Below, in pieces: positions 16,673 to 25,491 of a stretch of 64,000 bases of DNA. The first letter of the stretch is position 1, and each line of letters starts with the position of its first letter. This stretch comes from PALSA-505 sp963702235 (GTDB lineage: Bacteria > Actinomycetota > Actinomycetes > Streptosporangiales > Streptosporangiaceae): the NCBI GenBank assembly GCA_963702235.1, contig CAVPBZ010000016.1, forward strand, positions 124,001-188,000, given 5' to 3'. A program made the translations under genes and the position numbers. The notes under the pieces were generated by a model. It was not told where the DNA came from. It saw nothing but the letters and a program-made list of their open reading frames with translations, and searched no databases.

Positions 16673-17100
16673 GCGCCGCCGCCTGATTCGGCGGGGATGA
16701 CGCCAGCACGCAGCGCGCCGAGCAATTCGGCCGGCAAGTAGCCCTGCTCGGCCAGCCGGGGCAGGACGCCCCCGCTGGCCAGGATCTCCAGGATCAGCGG
16801 CACCACGTTCAGCGCGCTGCCGTACCCGGTGTCGGCGTCGGCGATCACCGGAAGCCCGCCGGCCGCCCGCACGATCACGCGCGCGCGCTCGGCCATCTCC
16901 GTCTGGGTGACCAGGCCGATGTCGGGCAGCCCGAAGCCGGACGCGGCCACTCCCGCGCCGGTCAGGTACGCGGCCGTGAAGCCGAGCCGTCCGGCCAGTG
17001 ACGCTGACAGCCCGTCGAACACGCCAGGGGTGATGATGAGCTCGCCCGCGGCCAGTTGCGCGCGGAGGGATGGGTGCGCTGTCGCTGCCTGTGCCCGCAT
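16669..17100 (-). pseudogene. Isocitrate lyase/PEP mutase-family protein, internally deleted
   Basis: 143 codons from ATG 17100 against about 280 for the family. The first about 95 residues are normal: LAAGELIITPGVFDGLSASL, FTAAYLTGAGVAASGFGLPD, and the metal-site motif VIADADTGYGSALNV. The next helix-strand units and the active-site loop are missing, and the tail (ILASGGVLPRLAEQGYLPAE) corresponds only to a late part of the fold. Family members cleave 2-methylisocitrate or decarboxylate oxaloacetate. With the adjoining MmgE/PrpD and IclR fragments it points to a lost propionate/methylcitrate-like locus. Confidence 0.7.
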
Positions 17101-17158
17101 GGCGGCTCCCGTCAGCCTGCTGCGCCCGCGCCGCCGGCGCGAGCGGATCGGTGGCCGG

Positions 17159-17551
17159 TCATGACGCTGGCTGCCCGGCCGGCCCGGACCCGGCCCGGCA
17201 CAGCTCGCCGGCGAAGGCGAGCCGCCGCTCGTGCGTCCAGCGCTCCGCGGGCCCGGACACCGCCACCGACAGCGCGGCCGGTGACCCGGCGGTAGCGGAG
17301 ATCCAGGTCGCGATGCCCGCCACGCCCGGGTGGTTGGCACCGTCGGACAACGCATAGCCGCGGCGGCTGATCTCCTCGGGCTGCTGTCGTAGCGGGGCGC
17401 GTTCGGCCGACGGCACGGCCCGGGTAAGCACGGCGTCGCGGTCGGCGGCCGCAGCCAGGATCGCCTGACCGGAGCAGCCGCGGTACAGCCGTGCCATCTC
17501 GCCGATGGCCGCCACCCGGCGGAGCGACGACTGCTCGTTCTCCGCGGCCAT
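17159..17551 (-). pseudogene. IclR-family regulator, effector-domain fragment
   Basis: 130 codons covering only the IclR effector-binding domain (SLRRVAAIGEMARLYRGCSG, QAILAAAADRDAV, RRGYALSDGANHPGVAGIAT, HERRLAFAGELCRAG). The DNA-binding helix-turn-helix (about 80 residues) is absent: the sequence upstream becomes IS1380 DNA at 17554, three bases before the first ATG. The IS, or a deletion starting at its end, removed the N-terminal half. Confidence 0.75.
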
Positions 17552-17553
17552 GA

Positions 17554-19213
17554 CTAGCCTCGGGCTTTCGCCAGTGACCGGCCGGTCTTGATCGTTTGCA
17601 TATAAAAAGCGCCTTTGGCCTGGGAGGATAGGGCTTGTCTAGGGTCCTGTCCGCACCAAGCCGAAGGCACTTATCCCGTGCAGAATACCGCGCGCCTCCG
17701 CAAGATCACCGTGTCCGCCGACGGGACGGGGCTGGTGTCCCAGGCCGGGACGCTGCTGCTGGCCGAAACGGCCCGGGTGACGGGCCTGGGCCGGGGCTTG
17801 TCGGCGGGGCTGGGGCGGTGGCGGGCGCCGCGAGCGGTGCATGATCCGGGGAAGATCTTGTCAGACCTGGCCATGACGCTGGCTCTGGGCGGGGACTGCC
17901 TGGCTGATGTCGCGGTGCTGCGCGCCGAGCCGGAGCTCGCTGGGCCGGTGGCGTCCGATCCGGTGATCTCCCGGCTGGTCAGCGCCCTGGCGGCGGAGGG
18001 GCCGCGGGCGCTGCGGGCGATCCGCCGGGCCCGGGCGGCGGCCCGGGAGCGAGCCTGGGCGCTGGCTGGCGACGCCGCGCCGGGCGCGGACGGGTCACTG
18101 ATCCCGGTGGACCTCGACGCCACGATCGTGCTCGCGCACTCAGAGAAGGAGAAAGCTGCTCCGACCTGGAAGAAGACCTATGGGTTCCATCCCCTGGCCG
18201 CGTTCGCTGATCACGGTGCCGGGGCGGGCGGGGAGGCCTTGGCCATCGTGCTGCGCGCCGGCAACGCGGGGTCCAACACCGCCAGCGAGCACATCGAGGT
18301 GACCCGGCTGGCGCTCGCGCAGCTGCCCCGGAAGCTGCGGCGCCGGGTGCTGATCCGCACCGATTCCGGCGGCGGCACCCACGACTTCCTGGCCTGGCTT
18401 TCGAGCCCGGGCCACCGGCTGCACTACTCGATCGGCATGACCATCACCGAAGACATGCAAGACGCCATCCTGGCCCTGCCGGACCGGGTCTGGGAGCCGG
18501 CGTATGACGCCGGCGGGCAGGCGCGGCCGGGCGCCTGGGTGGCGGAGCTGACCGGCCTGCTGGATCTGGCCGGGTGGCCAGAAGGGATGCGGGTGATTGT
18601 CCGCAGGGAACGCCCCCACCCCGGCGCCCAGCTGCGCTTCACCGACATCAACGGCCACCGGTTCACCTGCTTCGCCACCGACGCCCGGCGCGGGCAGCTC
18701 GCGGACCTGGAACTGCGCCACCGCCGTCGCGCCCGCTGTGAGGACCGGATCCGGTGCGCGAAGGACACCGGGCTGCGTAACCTGCCGCTGCACGGCTTCG
18801 CACAGAACCAGATCTGGTGCGAGCTGGTGGCCATGGCCAGCGAACTGCTGGCCTGGATGCAGATGCTCGCGCTGGAGGGCCCCGCCCGCGGCTGGGAACC
18901 CAAACGGCTGCGGCTGCGGCTGTTCGGCGCCGCCGGGCGCCTGGTCCGCGGCGGCCGCCGCCTGCGGCTGCGCCTCGCCGCCACCTGGCCCTGGGCCGAC
19001 CAGCTCACCGCCGCGATCACCCGCCTGCAGGCCTACACCCCCGGCTGACCAGCACCAATCGCCTCTACGACCAGAAAGGACAAACCCCAGGGCCGGTGGA
19101 ACCCCGCCCACCCGGCGCGACAGCCGGGAAGCAAGGCACGGCTACAGACCGAAAAAGGCCACCCGCCGCAGCCCTCTGCCAGACGGATCAAGATCGCGAA
19201 ACATCGAGGCTAG
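17554..19213. mobile_element. IS1380-family insertion sequence (1660 bp)
   Basis: Terminal inverted repeats CTAGCCTCGGGCTTTCGC (17554-17571) and, reversed, CTAGCCTCGATGTTTCGC (19196-19213) match at 15 of 18 positions. Between them is one full transposase gene. Length and single-gene layout fit the IS1380 family. Flanks (ATGA left, CCGG right) do not form the expected 4 bp target duplication, so a deletion or recombination probably followed insertion. The right end supplies the stop codon of the methyltransferase gene; the left end truncates the IclR fragment. Confidence 0.8.
17678..19048 (+). CDS. IS1380-family transposase
   Basis: 456 residues from GTG 17678. DDE core: IPVDLDATIVLAHSEKEKAA (first D), VLIRTDSGGGTHDFLAWLSS (second D), and the conserved HRRRARCEDRIRCAKDTGLR, where E731-type glutamate in CEDRIR is expected, followed by NLPLHGFAQNQIWCELVAMA. 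No internal stop or frameshift, so it is possibly active. Alone in the element. Confidence 0.9.
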   Translation: MQNTARLRKITVSADGTGLVSQAGTLLLAETARVTGLGRGLSAGLGRWRAPRAVHDPGKILSDLAMTLALGGDCLADVAVLRAEPELAGPVASDPVISRLVSALAAEGPRALRAIRRARAAARERAWALAGDAAPGADGSLIPVDLDATIVLAHSEKEKAAPTWKKTYGFHPLAAFADHGAGAGGEALAIVLRAGNAGSNTASEHIEVTRLALAQLPRKLRRRVLIRTDSGGGTHDFLAWLSSPGHRLHYSIGMTITEDMQDAILALPDRVWEPAYDAGGQARPGAWVAELTGLLDLAGWPEGMRVIVRRERPHPGAQLRFTDINGHRFTCFATDARRGQLADLELRHRRRARCEDRIRCAKDTGLRNLPLHGFAQNQIWCELVAMASELLAWMQMLALEGPARGWEPKRLRLRLFGAAGRLVRGGRRLRLRLAATWPWADQLTAAITRLQAYTPG

Positions 19214-19869
19214 CCGGGGCGTTCGGGCAGGGCCCAGATGGTGGTGCGCTTGATGTCGCTGTCTTCCAGCTCGCGCAAGCCGGGGACGTCGTAGCTGGCC
19301 AGCGGCGTCAGGTCGCGGGGCAGGTAGGCCCGGCCGAAGTCGCCGGCCAGGACGGCTGCTCCGCGGGCGCGGGCCCGTCCGGCGAACCGCATCACCCTGG
19401 CCGCCAGGTCGCGCTGGTAGAAGGCGTCGGCCACCAGCACCAGATCGGTGCCGGGGGCGGGCTGCCCGTCGTCGTCCAGGATGTCAGCGCAGACCGCCAG
19501 CACCGTCACGTCATTGGCCGCCGCGTTGACGCCGATAGCGGCAGCAGCCAGCGGATCTATGTCGTAGCCGGTCACGCTCACCGCGCCGGCCTTGGCCGCC
19601 GCGATCGCCACCAGTCCCGAGCCGGAGGCGATGTCGATCACGCGCCGGCCCCGGACCGCCTGCGGATGGTCCAGCAAATAGCGGGCCAGCGCCTGCCCGC
19701 CCGCCCAGGCGAACGCCCAGAACGGCGGCTCCAGGCCGGTCCGCCCGGACATCCGCTCGGTGCGCTGCCACAAGCTGATCGGCTCACTGGCCTGCCACAG
19801 CCGGATCTCCGGGACCAGCGGCACCGGCCCGAGCCGGGTGCCGGCCCGGATGTCAAGAACTTGCCGCAC
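19210..19869 (-). CDS. Class I SAM-dependent methyltransferase (ETFB/nicotinamide N-methyltransferase-like)
   Basis: 219 residues from GTG 19869. SAM site: RRVIDIASGSGLVAIAAAKA (motif I about residues 77-92), acidic loop TGYDIDPLA, and LVLVADAFYQRDLA in place of the DxFYE-type motif IV. The order fits the METTL20/ETFB-lysine methyltransferase-like group that modifies protein lysines, but small-molecule targets are possible. Its start overlaps the end of the GntR gene by 17 bp, so the two are probably coupled. The final residues RPG and the TAG stop lie in the IS1380 terminus, so only the extreme C-terminus was altered. Confidence 0.8.
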   Translation of the reverse strand: MRQVLDIRAGTRLGPVPLVPEIRLWQASEPISLWQRTERMSGRTGLEPPFWAFAWAGGQALARYLLDHPQAVRGRRVIDIASGSGLVAIAAAKAGAVSVTGYDIDPLAAAAIGVNAAANDVTVLAVCADILDDDGQPAPGTDLVLVADAFYQRDLAARVMRFAGRARARGAAVLAGDFGRAYLPRDLTPLASYDVPGLRELEDSDIKRTTIWALPERPG

Positions 19870-20653
19870 CGCCGGCGCGGCTTCCGCCGGCGCGGCTTCC
19901 GCCGGGGTTGTCAGCGCCGCCCGGCTCGGCGGCGGCCCACCGGAGCAGTCCGATGTCCGCCACCATCTTCACGTGGCGGCGCATGGCCCGTCGCGCGCCC
20001 GCGGCATCCCCGCGGCGGATGGCCTCCAGGATGCGCCGGTGCGCCCGCAGCGAGAGGGGCGGACGCCCGGGCTCGCCCAGCGAGCTGCGCCGGGTCTCGC
20101 TGATCGGGACGGCGAGCGCGGCCATGAAGTCAGCGAGCAGCGGACTGCCCGCCGCCTGGGTCACCGCCTCGTGAAACAGCCGGTCGCCCTCCTCGCCCAG
20201 GCCGCCCGCGTCGATGTCGGCGGCCATTGCGTCCAGCGCCTGCTCCATGACCGCGATGTCGGCCGCTGTCCTGCGGGCCGCCGCGAGCGTCGCGATCTGG
20301 GTCTCCAGCGCCTCCCTGGCCTCAAGGATCGCGGGCAGCCGGTGCCGCGCGGTCATCAGCTCCATGAGGTGACCCGAGTCATTCGGCAGGGATCTGAGGT
20401 AGATGCCGTCGCCGTGCCGTACTTCGAGCGTCCCCCGCACTTCGAGGGCGATCGTCGCCTGGCGCACCGACGTCCTGCTGACCTGCAGTGCCTCCGCGAG
20501 ATCGCGCTCTGACGGCAGGCGGTCGCCCACCGTCAGCCCAGTGATCTCGACATAGTCGAGCAGCCGGGCGGCGAGCTGCTCGTAGAGGCGGCTGCGGTCC
20601 GGCGCCCGCAGCGCATCGGTGCTCGGCCGGCTCGCCCGCTGACCCGCTGGCAT
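19853..20653 (-). CDS. GntR-family regulator, FadR/FCD subfamily
   Basis: 266 residues from ATG 20653. N-terminal winged helix: LYEQLAARLLDYVEITGLTV, LPSERDLAEALQVSRTSVRQ, RGTLEVRHGDGIYL. C-terminal helical FCD domain, with metal-site candidates in EARE..., DRLFHEAVTQAAGS and LRAHRRILEAIRRGD with RRAMRRHV. Divergent from the liv-type operon, with 136 bp between starts that carry a promoter and an inverted repeat; it is the probable regulator of that operon, sensing a carboxylic acid. The extreme C-terminus repeats GGSRA through a 15 bp duplication (19870-19899). Confidence 0.85.
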   Translation of the reverse strand: MPAGQRASRPSTDALRAPDRSRLYEQLAARLLDYVEITGLTVGDRLPSERDLAEALQVSRTSVRQATIALEVRGTLEVRHGDGIYLRSLPNDSGHLMELMTARHRLPAILEAREALETQIATLAAARRTAADIAVMEQALDAMAADIDAGGLGEEGDRLFHEAVTQAAGSPLLADFMAALAVPISETRRSSLGEPGRPPLSLRAHRRILEAIRRGDAAGARRAMRRHVKMVADIGLLRWAAAEPGGADNPGGSRAGGSRAGGAASS

Positions 20654-20698
20654 CGCGTAGCGTCGCCTCACTCTCCTAGCCGGACTGCGCCCGGAACG

Positions 20699-20736
20699 TT
20701 GACACCCAAGGATAGCGAACATTATGGTTCGGGCTA
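20699..20736 (+). promoter_or_regulatory. Promoter and candidate FCD-regulator operator of the livHMGF operon
   Basis: TTGACA (20699-20704), 17 bp, TTATGG (20722-20727). An inverted repeat CGAAC-N6-GTTCG (20716-20731), flanked by TAGC and GCTA, straddles the -10 element. This is where a GntR-type repressor would act on both the operon and its own gene. Confidence 0.5.
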
Positions 20737-20789
20737 CTGGCTCAGCCACTCACTGTCTTTCAGACGTGGCCAGTCGCGCTGAGGATGAC

Positions 20790-21671
20790 ATGACTACTTT
20801 CCTGGTGACCATCGGCATCGGGCTCTCCACCGCGGCGATCCTGGCGCTGTCAGCGGTGGCGTTCACGCTCGAGTACGCGGTCAGCCGGGTGGCGAACTTC
20901 GCCCACGGCGAGTTCCTCACCATCGGCGCGTACGCGGCGTACAGCGGGCAGCACATCTTCCACCAGAGCGTCGCGGCGGCCGCGGTGATCGCCGCCGTGG
21001 CCGGCATGCTGGCCGGGCTGGCGCTGAATGCGGGGCTGATCGAGCAGTTCAGGGGGCGCAACAGCATCACGATCTTCATCGCCACGCTGGGCGCCGCGCT
21101 GATCGTGGAGAACGTGCTCATCATCGTTTACGGCGCCGCCAGCGTCTCCTACTCGTTCGGGCAGGGCAGCCTGCATCACGTCGGGCCGTTCCTGTGGACC
21201 ACCACCGACCTCGAGGTGATCTTCTCGGCGCTGGCCGTGGCCGGCCTCATCTACCTGCTGCTCCAGCGCACGCGGTTCGGCAAGGCGGTCAGGGCGGTGT
21301 CGCAGGACCGGGCCCTGGCCCAGGTGAGCGGGATCCCCGCCCGGCGGGTGATCATGCAGACCTGGGCGCTGGCCGGCGCGGTGTCCGGCTTCGCCGGGTT
21401 CGTGCTCGCGGACACGATCGGCACCTTCGGCCCGCTGCTGGGCTTCAACTTCCTGCTGCTCACCATCACCGCGACCGTCGCCGGCGGCCTCGGCCGGCCC
21501 TACGCCACCCTCGGCGGCGCCCTCATCGTCGGGCTCGTCATCCAGATCAGCGGCACCTACACCAGCTCGGCGTACCAGCTCGTCTTCGCCTTCCTGCTGC
21601 TCGTGCTGCTCATGCTGTTCCGGCCGAACGGCGTCTTCGTCCGGCACAGCGCGACCGAGGTCCGGGCCTGA
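20790..21671 (+). CDS. livH: Branched-chain-type ABC transporter permease LivH
   Basis: 293-residue inner-membrane permease with about eight helices. Signatures of the LivH family: AFTLEYAVSRVANFAHGEFL, the long stretch with IEQFRGRNSITIFIATLGAA, RTRFGKAVRAVSQDRALAQV and the coupling loop near SGIPARRVI. Start ATG 20790 has GAGG 5 nt upstream; an upstream in-frame ATG lacks a site. Its TGA overlaps livM. Forms the translocation path with LivM and is powered by the two ATPases that follow. Confidence 0.9.
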   Translation: MTTFLVTIGIGLSTAAILALSAVAFTLEYAVSRVANFAHGEFLTIGAYAAYSGQHIFHQSVAAAAVIAAVAGMLAGLALNAGLIEQFRGRNSITIFIATLGAALIVENVLIIVYGAASVSYSFGQGSLHHVGPFLWTTTDLEVIFSALAVAGLIYLLLQRTRFGKAVRAVSQDRALAQVSGIPARRVIMQTWALAGAVSGFAGFVLADTIGTFGPLLGFNFLLLTITATVAGGLGRPYATLGGALIVGLVIQISGTYTSSAYQLVFAFLLLVLLMLFRPNGVFVRHSATEVRA

Positions 21672-22714
21672 TGTACTGGGTCAGCGTCATCACCGAGGCG
21701 GCCGTCTTCGCGATCCTCGCGCTCGGCCTCGACGTGGTCTGGGGCTGGGCCGGCGACTTCGACCTGGCGTTCTACGGGTACCTGGCCCTCGGCAGCTACA
21801 TGACGTTCGTGCTGACGATCGGCAAGCCGGTCGCGCCCGTGCAGTACATCATCGGCGGGCACCTGCCCCTGCTGCTCGCGATGGTGCTGGCCGTGGCCAC
21901 GGTGGTGTGCCTCGCCGCCGTCATCGGGGCGGTCGCGCTGCGCAACCTGCGCGAGATCTACTTCGCCGTGACGACCCTGGGCGCGGTGAGCGCGCTGTAC
22001 CTGCTGGTGGAGAACTACACCCCGCTGTTCAACGGCTACAACGGCGTCTACGGGCTGGTCAACCCCGGCCAGACCGCGCTGAACCTGACCTACAACGGCT
22101 ACCGCATCGTCTTTCTCGGCGTCGTCCTCGTCATCCTGGCGCTGGCCTACCTGCTGGTGCAGCGACTGTCCCGGAGCCCGTTCGGCCGGATGCTGCGCTC
22201 GGTGCGCGAAGACGAGCGCGCCGCCGCCGCGTACGGCCGCCGGGTGTTCTCCGCCAAGTACCGCGCCTACCTGTTCGGCGCCGCGCTCGCGGGCCTGGCC
22301 GGGTCCCTGTTCGCGATCTTCATCAGCGCGTTCAACCCGTCCGCCTGGACCCCCCAGGAACTCCTGGTGATCTACGCGGCCATCCTGGTCGGCGGCCGCG
22401 GCAATCCGCGCGGGGTCATCGCCGGCGTGTTCGTCGTCTACATCGGCCTGGTCGAGCTCACCCGGTTCCTGCCGTCGCCCGCCTCCCGCCCCGACTTCGG
22501 GCCGGCGCTGCGCCAGATCCTCATCGGGCTCATGATCGTCCTGATGCTCAAGTTCCGGCCCGAGGGACTCTTCCGGGAGCGGCCGGGACTCGACGGGGCC
22601 CAGGGGCTGGCCGCGCGTCTGCTGCGCCCGTTCGGGACGCGCGCCGCGCCCGCCCCGGCCGGCGGTGTCCCCGCGGCCGAGGAGCAGGCGGCCGGAGACA
22701 GAGGCGCCGGATGA
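21671..22714 (+). CDS. livM: Branched-chain-type ABC transporter permease LivM
   Basis: 347 residues with 8-10 helices. Family motifs: ALGLDVVWGWAGDFDLAFYG, LREIYFAVTTLGAVSALYLL, SPFGRMLRSVREDERAAAAY (the EAA-like cytoplasmic loop) and LVIYAAILVGGRGNPRGVIA. Usual LivM proteins have GxxSLGxxAF where this has GDFDLAFYGYLALG, a slight variation. ATGA overlap with livH and with the downstream ATPase gene. The C-terminal 50 residues are an Ala/Pro-rich cytoplasmic tail. Confidence 0.9.
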   Translation: MYWVSVITEAAVFAILALGLDVVWGWAGDFDLAFYGYLALGSYMTFVLTIGKPVAPVQYIIGGHLPLLLAMVLAVATVVCLAAVIGAVALRNLREIYFAVTTLGAVSALYLLVENYTPLFNGYNGVYGLVNPGQTALNLTYNGYRIVFLGVVLVILALAYLLVQRLSRSPFGRMLRSVREDERAAAAYGRRVFSAKYRAYLFGAALAGLAGSLFAIFISAFNPSAWTPQELLVIYAAILVGGRGNPRGVIAGVFVVYIGLVELTRFLPSPASRPDFGPALRQILIGLMIVLMLKFRPEGLFRERPGLDGAQGLAARLLRPFGTRAAPAPAGGVPAAEEQAAGDRGAG

Positions 22715-23487
22715 GCCCGGCCCTGCTGGAGATCGAGCGCCTGACGAAGTCGTTCGGCGGCGTGCATGCGGTCAGGGAGTGCACCTTCTCGGTGCCCGAA
22801 GGCCAGGTGGCCGGCCTGATCGGGCCGAACGGCGCGGGCAAGAGCACGGTGGTCGATCTCGTCTCCGGCTTCGGACTGGCCGACTCCGGCAGCGTCACGT
22901 TCGCGGGACAGTCGCTGGTCGGCAAGCGCCCCGACGTTATCTCCCGGCTCGGGCTGATCAGGACGTTCCAGACGCCGCGGGAGTGGCGCAACCTCACCGT
23001 CATGGACAACGTCCTGCTGGCCCGGCGGCAGTTCGCGCGGGAGTCCCTGTGGCGCTCGATCACCCGGGCGCGGCGGATCCGCCGCGAAGAAGAGGCAGAC
23101 CGGGCTGCCGTCCGGGCCATCCTGGAGCGCTTCCAGCTCGCGGAGCTCAAGAACGAGCTCGCGGTGCGGCTGAGCGGCGGCCAGAAGCGGCTGCTCGAAT
23201 TCGCCCGCATCGCGGCGGCCGAGCCCCGCATGATCATCCTCGACGAGCCGATGGGAGGCGTGAATCCCGTGCTCGGCGCCCGGATCGGCCAGGCCGTCAG
23301 GCAGTTCGCCGACGAGGGCCGCACCGTCATCGTGGTCGAGCACAACCTCCCGTTCATCGAGAAAATCTGCGACCAGGTGATCGTCATGGACCTCGGCGAG
23401 GTCATCGCGCAGGGGCCGTTCTCCGGCCTGCGGGCCACCCCCAGGGTGGTAGACGCCTACCTCGGGATGGACCAGAGCCATGAGTGA
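22711..23487 (+). CDS. livG: ABC transporter ATP-binding protein LivG
   Basis: 258-residue ATPase. Walker A GPNGAGKST (residues 38-46), Q-loop in RTFQTPREW, signature LSGGQ (154-158), Walker B MIILDEP (174-180), switch His in VVEHNLPFIEKICDQVIVMD. The C-terminal VVDAYLG is diagnostic of LivG-type subunits. ATG overlaps the livM stop; its own end overlaps the next ATPase by 8 bp. Confidence 0.95.
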   Translation: MSPALLEIERLTKSFGGVHAVRECTFSVPEGQVAGLIGPNGAGKSTVVDLVSGFGLADSGSVTFAGQSLVGKRPDVISRLGLIRTFQTPREWRNLTVMDNVLLARRQFARESLWRSITRARRIRREEEADRAAVRAILERFQLAELKNELAVRLSGGQKRLLEFARIAAAEPRMIILDEPMGGVNPVLGARIGQAVRQFADEGRTVIVVEHNLPFIEKICDQVIVMDLGEVIAQGPFSGLRATPRVVDAYLGMDQSHE

Positions 23488-24208
23488 GCCCGAGTCCGAG
23501 GTCGTCCTGCGGGCCGAAGGAATAACCGCTGGCTACGGCGGGCCGCCGATCATCGAGGACATCTCGCTGACCGTCCGGGCCGGGAAAATCACCGCAATCG
23601 TAGGACCGAACGGCGCTGGGAAATCCACTTTGCTCAAGACGCTGAGCGGGGTGCTGAAAGCGTCTAGCGGCGAGGTATACGTCCTGGGCAAGAAGACGAC
23701 CGGCATCGCGCCGGAGAAGCTCGTCAGGTGCGGGCTCAGCTACGTGCCGCAGGTCTCCAACGTCTTCCCCGACCTCACGGTCAGGGAGAACCTCGAAATG
23801 GGCGCGTACACCCGCCGCCGCGGCGTGCCGCAGCGGATCGGCGAGCTGTGCGAGCTGTTCCCCGACCTCGGCGCGTCGCTGCGCCGCCGGGCCGGGATGC
23901 TCAGCGGCGGCCAGCGCAGCATGCTCGCCATGGCCCGGGCGCTCATGCTCGAGCCGGCCGTCATGCTCCTCGACGAGCCGAGCGCCGGGCTGTCCCCGCT
24001 GCTGCAGACGGCGCTCTGGGATCAGATCGTCAAGATCGCCGCAACCGGCGTGGGGATCTGCGTGGTCGAGCAGAACACCCGGCGGACACTGCGCCACGCG
24101 TACTGGGGCTACATCCTCGTGCTCGGGCGCAACAGGCTGGACGGCCCGGCGCAGGAACTGCTTCACGACGACGCCGTGGTGGAGCTCTACGTCGGCCACA
24201 TGAGTTAG
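23480..24208 (+). CDS. livF: ABC transporter ATP-binding protein LivF
   Basis: 242-residue ATPase partnering LivG. Walker A GPNGAGKST (42-50), LSGGQ (141-145), Walker B VMLLDEP (161-167). LivF-typical YVPQVSNVFPDLTVRENLEM and the end VVELYVG. The switch residue after Walker B is VVEQNTRRTL, with Gln where LivG has His; this is usual for LivF. Confidence 0.95.
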   Translation: MSEPESEVVLRAEGITAGYGGPPIIEDISLTVRAGKITAIVGPNGAGKSTLLKTLSGVLKASSGEVYVLGKKTTGIAPEKLVRCGLSYVPQVSNVFPDLTVRENLEMGAYTRRRGVPQRIGELCELFPDLGASLRRRAGMLSGGQRSMLAMARALMLEPAVMLLDEPSAGLSPLLQTALWDQIVKIAATGVGICVVEQNTRRTLRHAYWGYILVLGRNRLDGPAQELLHDDAVVELYVGHMS

Positions 24209-24218
24209 GAGAACCATC

Positions 24219-25466
24219 GTGAGACTCAGCACCATCAGCAGAACGGCCGGCGCCTGCGCGGCCGCCACCCTGCTCGCCGCCTGCGCGTCATCGGGCAGCA
24301 GCAGCTCGTCCGGTCCGGTGACCTATGGCGTCCTTTCCTGCTTCACCGGCAGGCTGGCCAGCCTCGGCCAGGCCATGCTCCAGGGGGCCAGGGTGGCCCA
24401 GAGCGAGATCAATTCAGCCGGCGGCGTGCTCGGCCGCAAGGTGCAGCTGGTGACGGGCGACACTTCCTGTGATGTCGCCGACGGCGTGACCGCGACCAAC
24501 CAGATGCTGACCAAGACCATCAGCGGGGTGATCGGCCCGGAAACCCAGGAGATCAACGGGGCGGAGCCGATCCTGAAGGCCAACCACATCGTCGACGAGT
24601 TCCAGGGCGGCGACACCGCCCGCGACCACCAGACCGACCCGTACTTCTTCCGCGACAGCCCGTCCGACTCCCAGCTGGGCGTGGCCATGGCGCTGTACGC
24701 GCACCAGCAGGGTTACAAGACCGCCGTCATGCTGTTCTACTCCGACCCGGCCGCGCAGACGTTCCTGAAGCCGGTTTCCACGACCTTCACGAAACTGGGC
24801 GGCACGATCCTGAAGACCATCATCGTGACCCCGGACCAGTCCACCTACCTGAGCCAGGTGCGGCAGGCCATCGCCGCGCACCCGCAGGTGATCTTCACCC
24901 AGGAGGACCCGCCGACCGCGGCCGTCCTGTTCCGCGAGTTCAGGCAGCTCGGCGCCCAGTCGATCCCGTGGGTCGGCACGGACGTCACCAGCGGCAGCGA
25001 TTTCCTGAAGGCGATCGGCTACCAGACCGCGCACGCCCACCTGATCTCGGTGTTCGGCACCTCGATCAGCGGCGCGGCGAGCACCGCCTTCACCAGCGGG
25101 TTCAACAAGCTCTATCCCAGCCAGAAGTCGGCCGGCCCGCTGGCGAACGCGAACTACGCCTACGACGCCGTCGTCTCGCTGGCGCTGGCCGACTCCTACG
25201 CGAAGACCACCAGCGGGACGACCGTCGCCCGCGACATGACCAAGGTGACGAACCCGCCGGGCACCGCGTGCTTCACCTACGTGTCGTGCCTGCGGCTGCT
25301 GAAGGCCGGAACGAAGATCAATTACGAGGGCGCCAGCGGCAGCCTCGATTACAACAAGTACAACAACACCTTCGGCCCTTACGGCGCCTTCCAGGCCACC
25401 ACCTCGGGCCTGGAGAAGCAGGTCGCCGTGATGTCGGCCAGCGCACTGGCGGCAGCCACGCCGTAG
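24219..25466 (+). CDS. ABC transporter substrate-binding lipoprotein (Peripla_BP_6 type)
   Basis: 415 residues. Lipoprotein signal ending at LLAAC (C22), followed by a Ser-rich tether. Mature part has the two-lobed LivK-like fold: VTYGVLSCFTGRLASLGQAM, AQSEINSAGGVLGRKVQLVT, SGVIGPETQEINGAEPILKA, KTAVMLFYSDPAAQTFL. GTG 24219 is preceded by TAGGAGAA. It captures the substrate outside the membrane and delivers it to LivHM. Binding residues cannot be predicted by eye; members bind amino acids, amides, urea or carboxylates. The operon's CoA-transferase and carboxyltransferase favour a carboxylate (inference). Confidence 0.9.
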   Translation: MRLSTISRTAGACAAATLLAACASSGSSSSSGPVTYGVLSCFTGRLASLGQAMLQGARVAQSEINSAGGVLGRKVQLVTGDTSCDVADGVTATNQMLTKTISGVIGPETQEINGAEPILKANHIVDEFQGGDTARDHQTDPYFFRDSPSDSQLGVAMALYAHQQGYKTAVMLFYSDPAAQTFLKPVSTTFTKLGGTILKTIIVTPDQSTYLSQVRQAIAAHPQVIFTQEDPPTAAVLFREFRQLGAQSIPWVGTDVTSGSDFLKAIGYQTAHAHLISVFGTSISGAASTAFTSGFNKLYPSQKSAGPLANANYAYDAVVSLALADSYAKTTSGTTVARDMTKVTNPPGTACFTYVSCLRLLKAGTKINYEGASGSLDYNKYNNTFGPYGAFQATTSGLEKQVAVMSASALAAATP

Positions 25467-25491
25467 CCGCCCCGGCCCGGGAAAGGATGCG

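Noticed and set aside
17550..17553. Target duplication for the IS1380 element
   Set aside because: Left ATGA and right CCGG do not match in any register tried.
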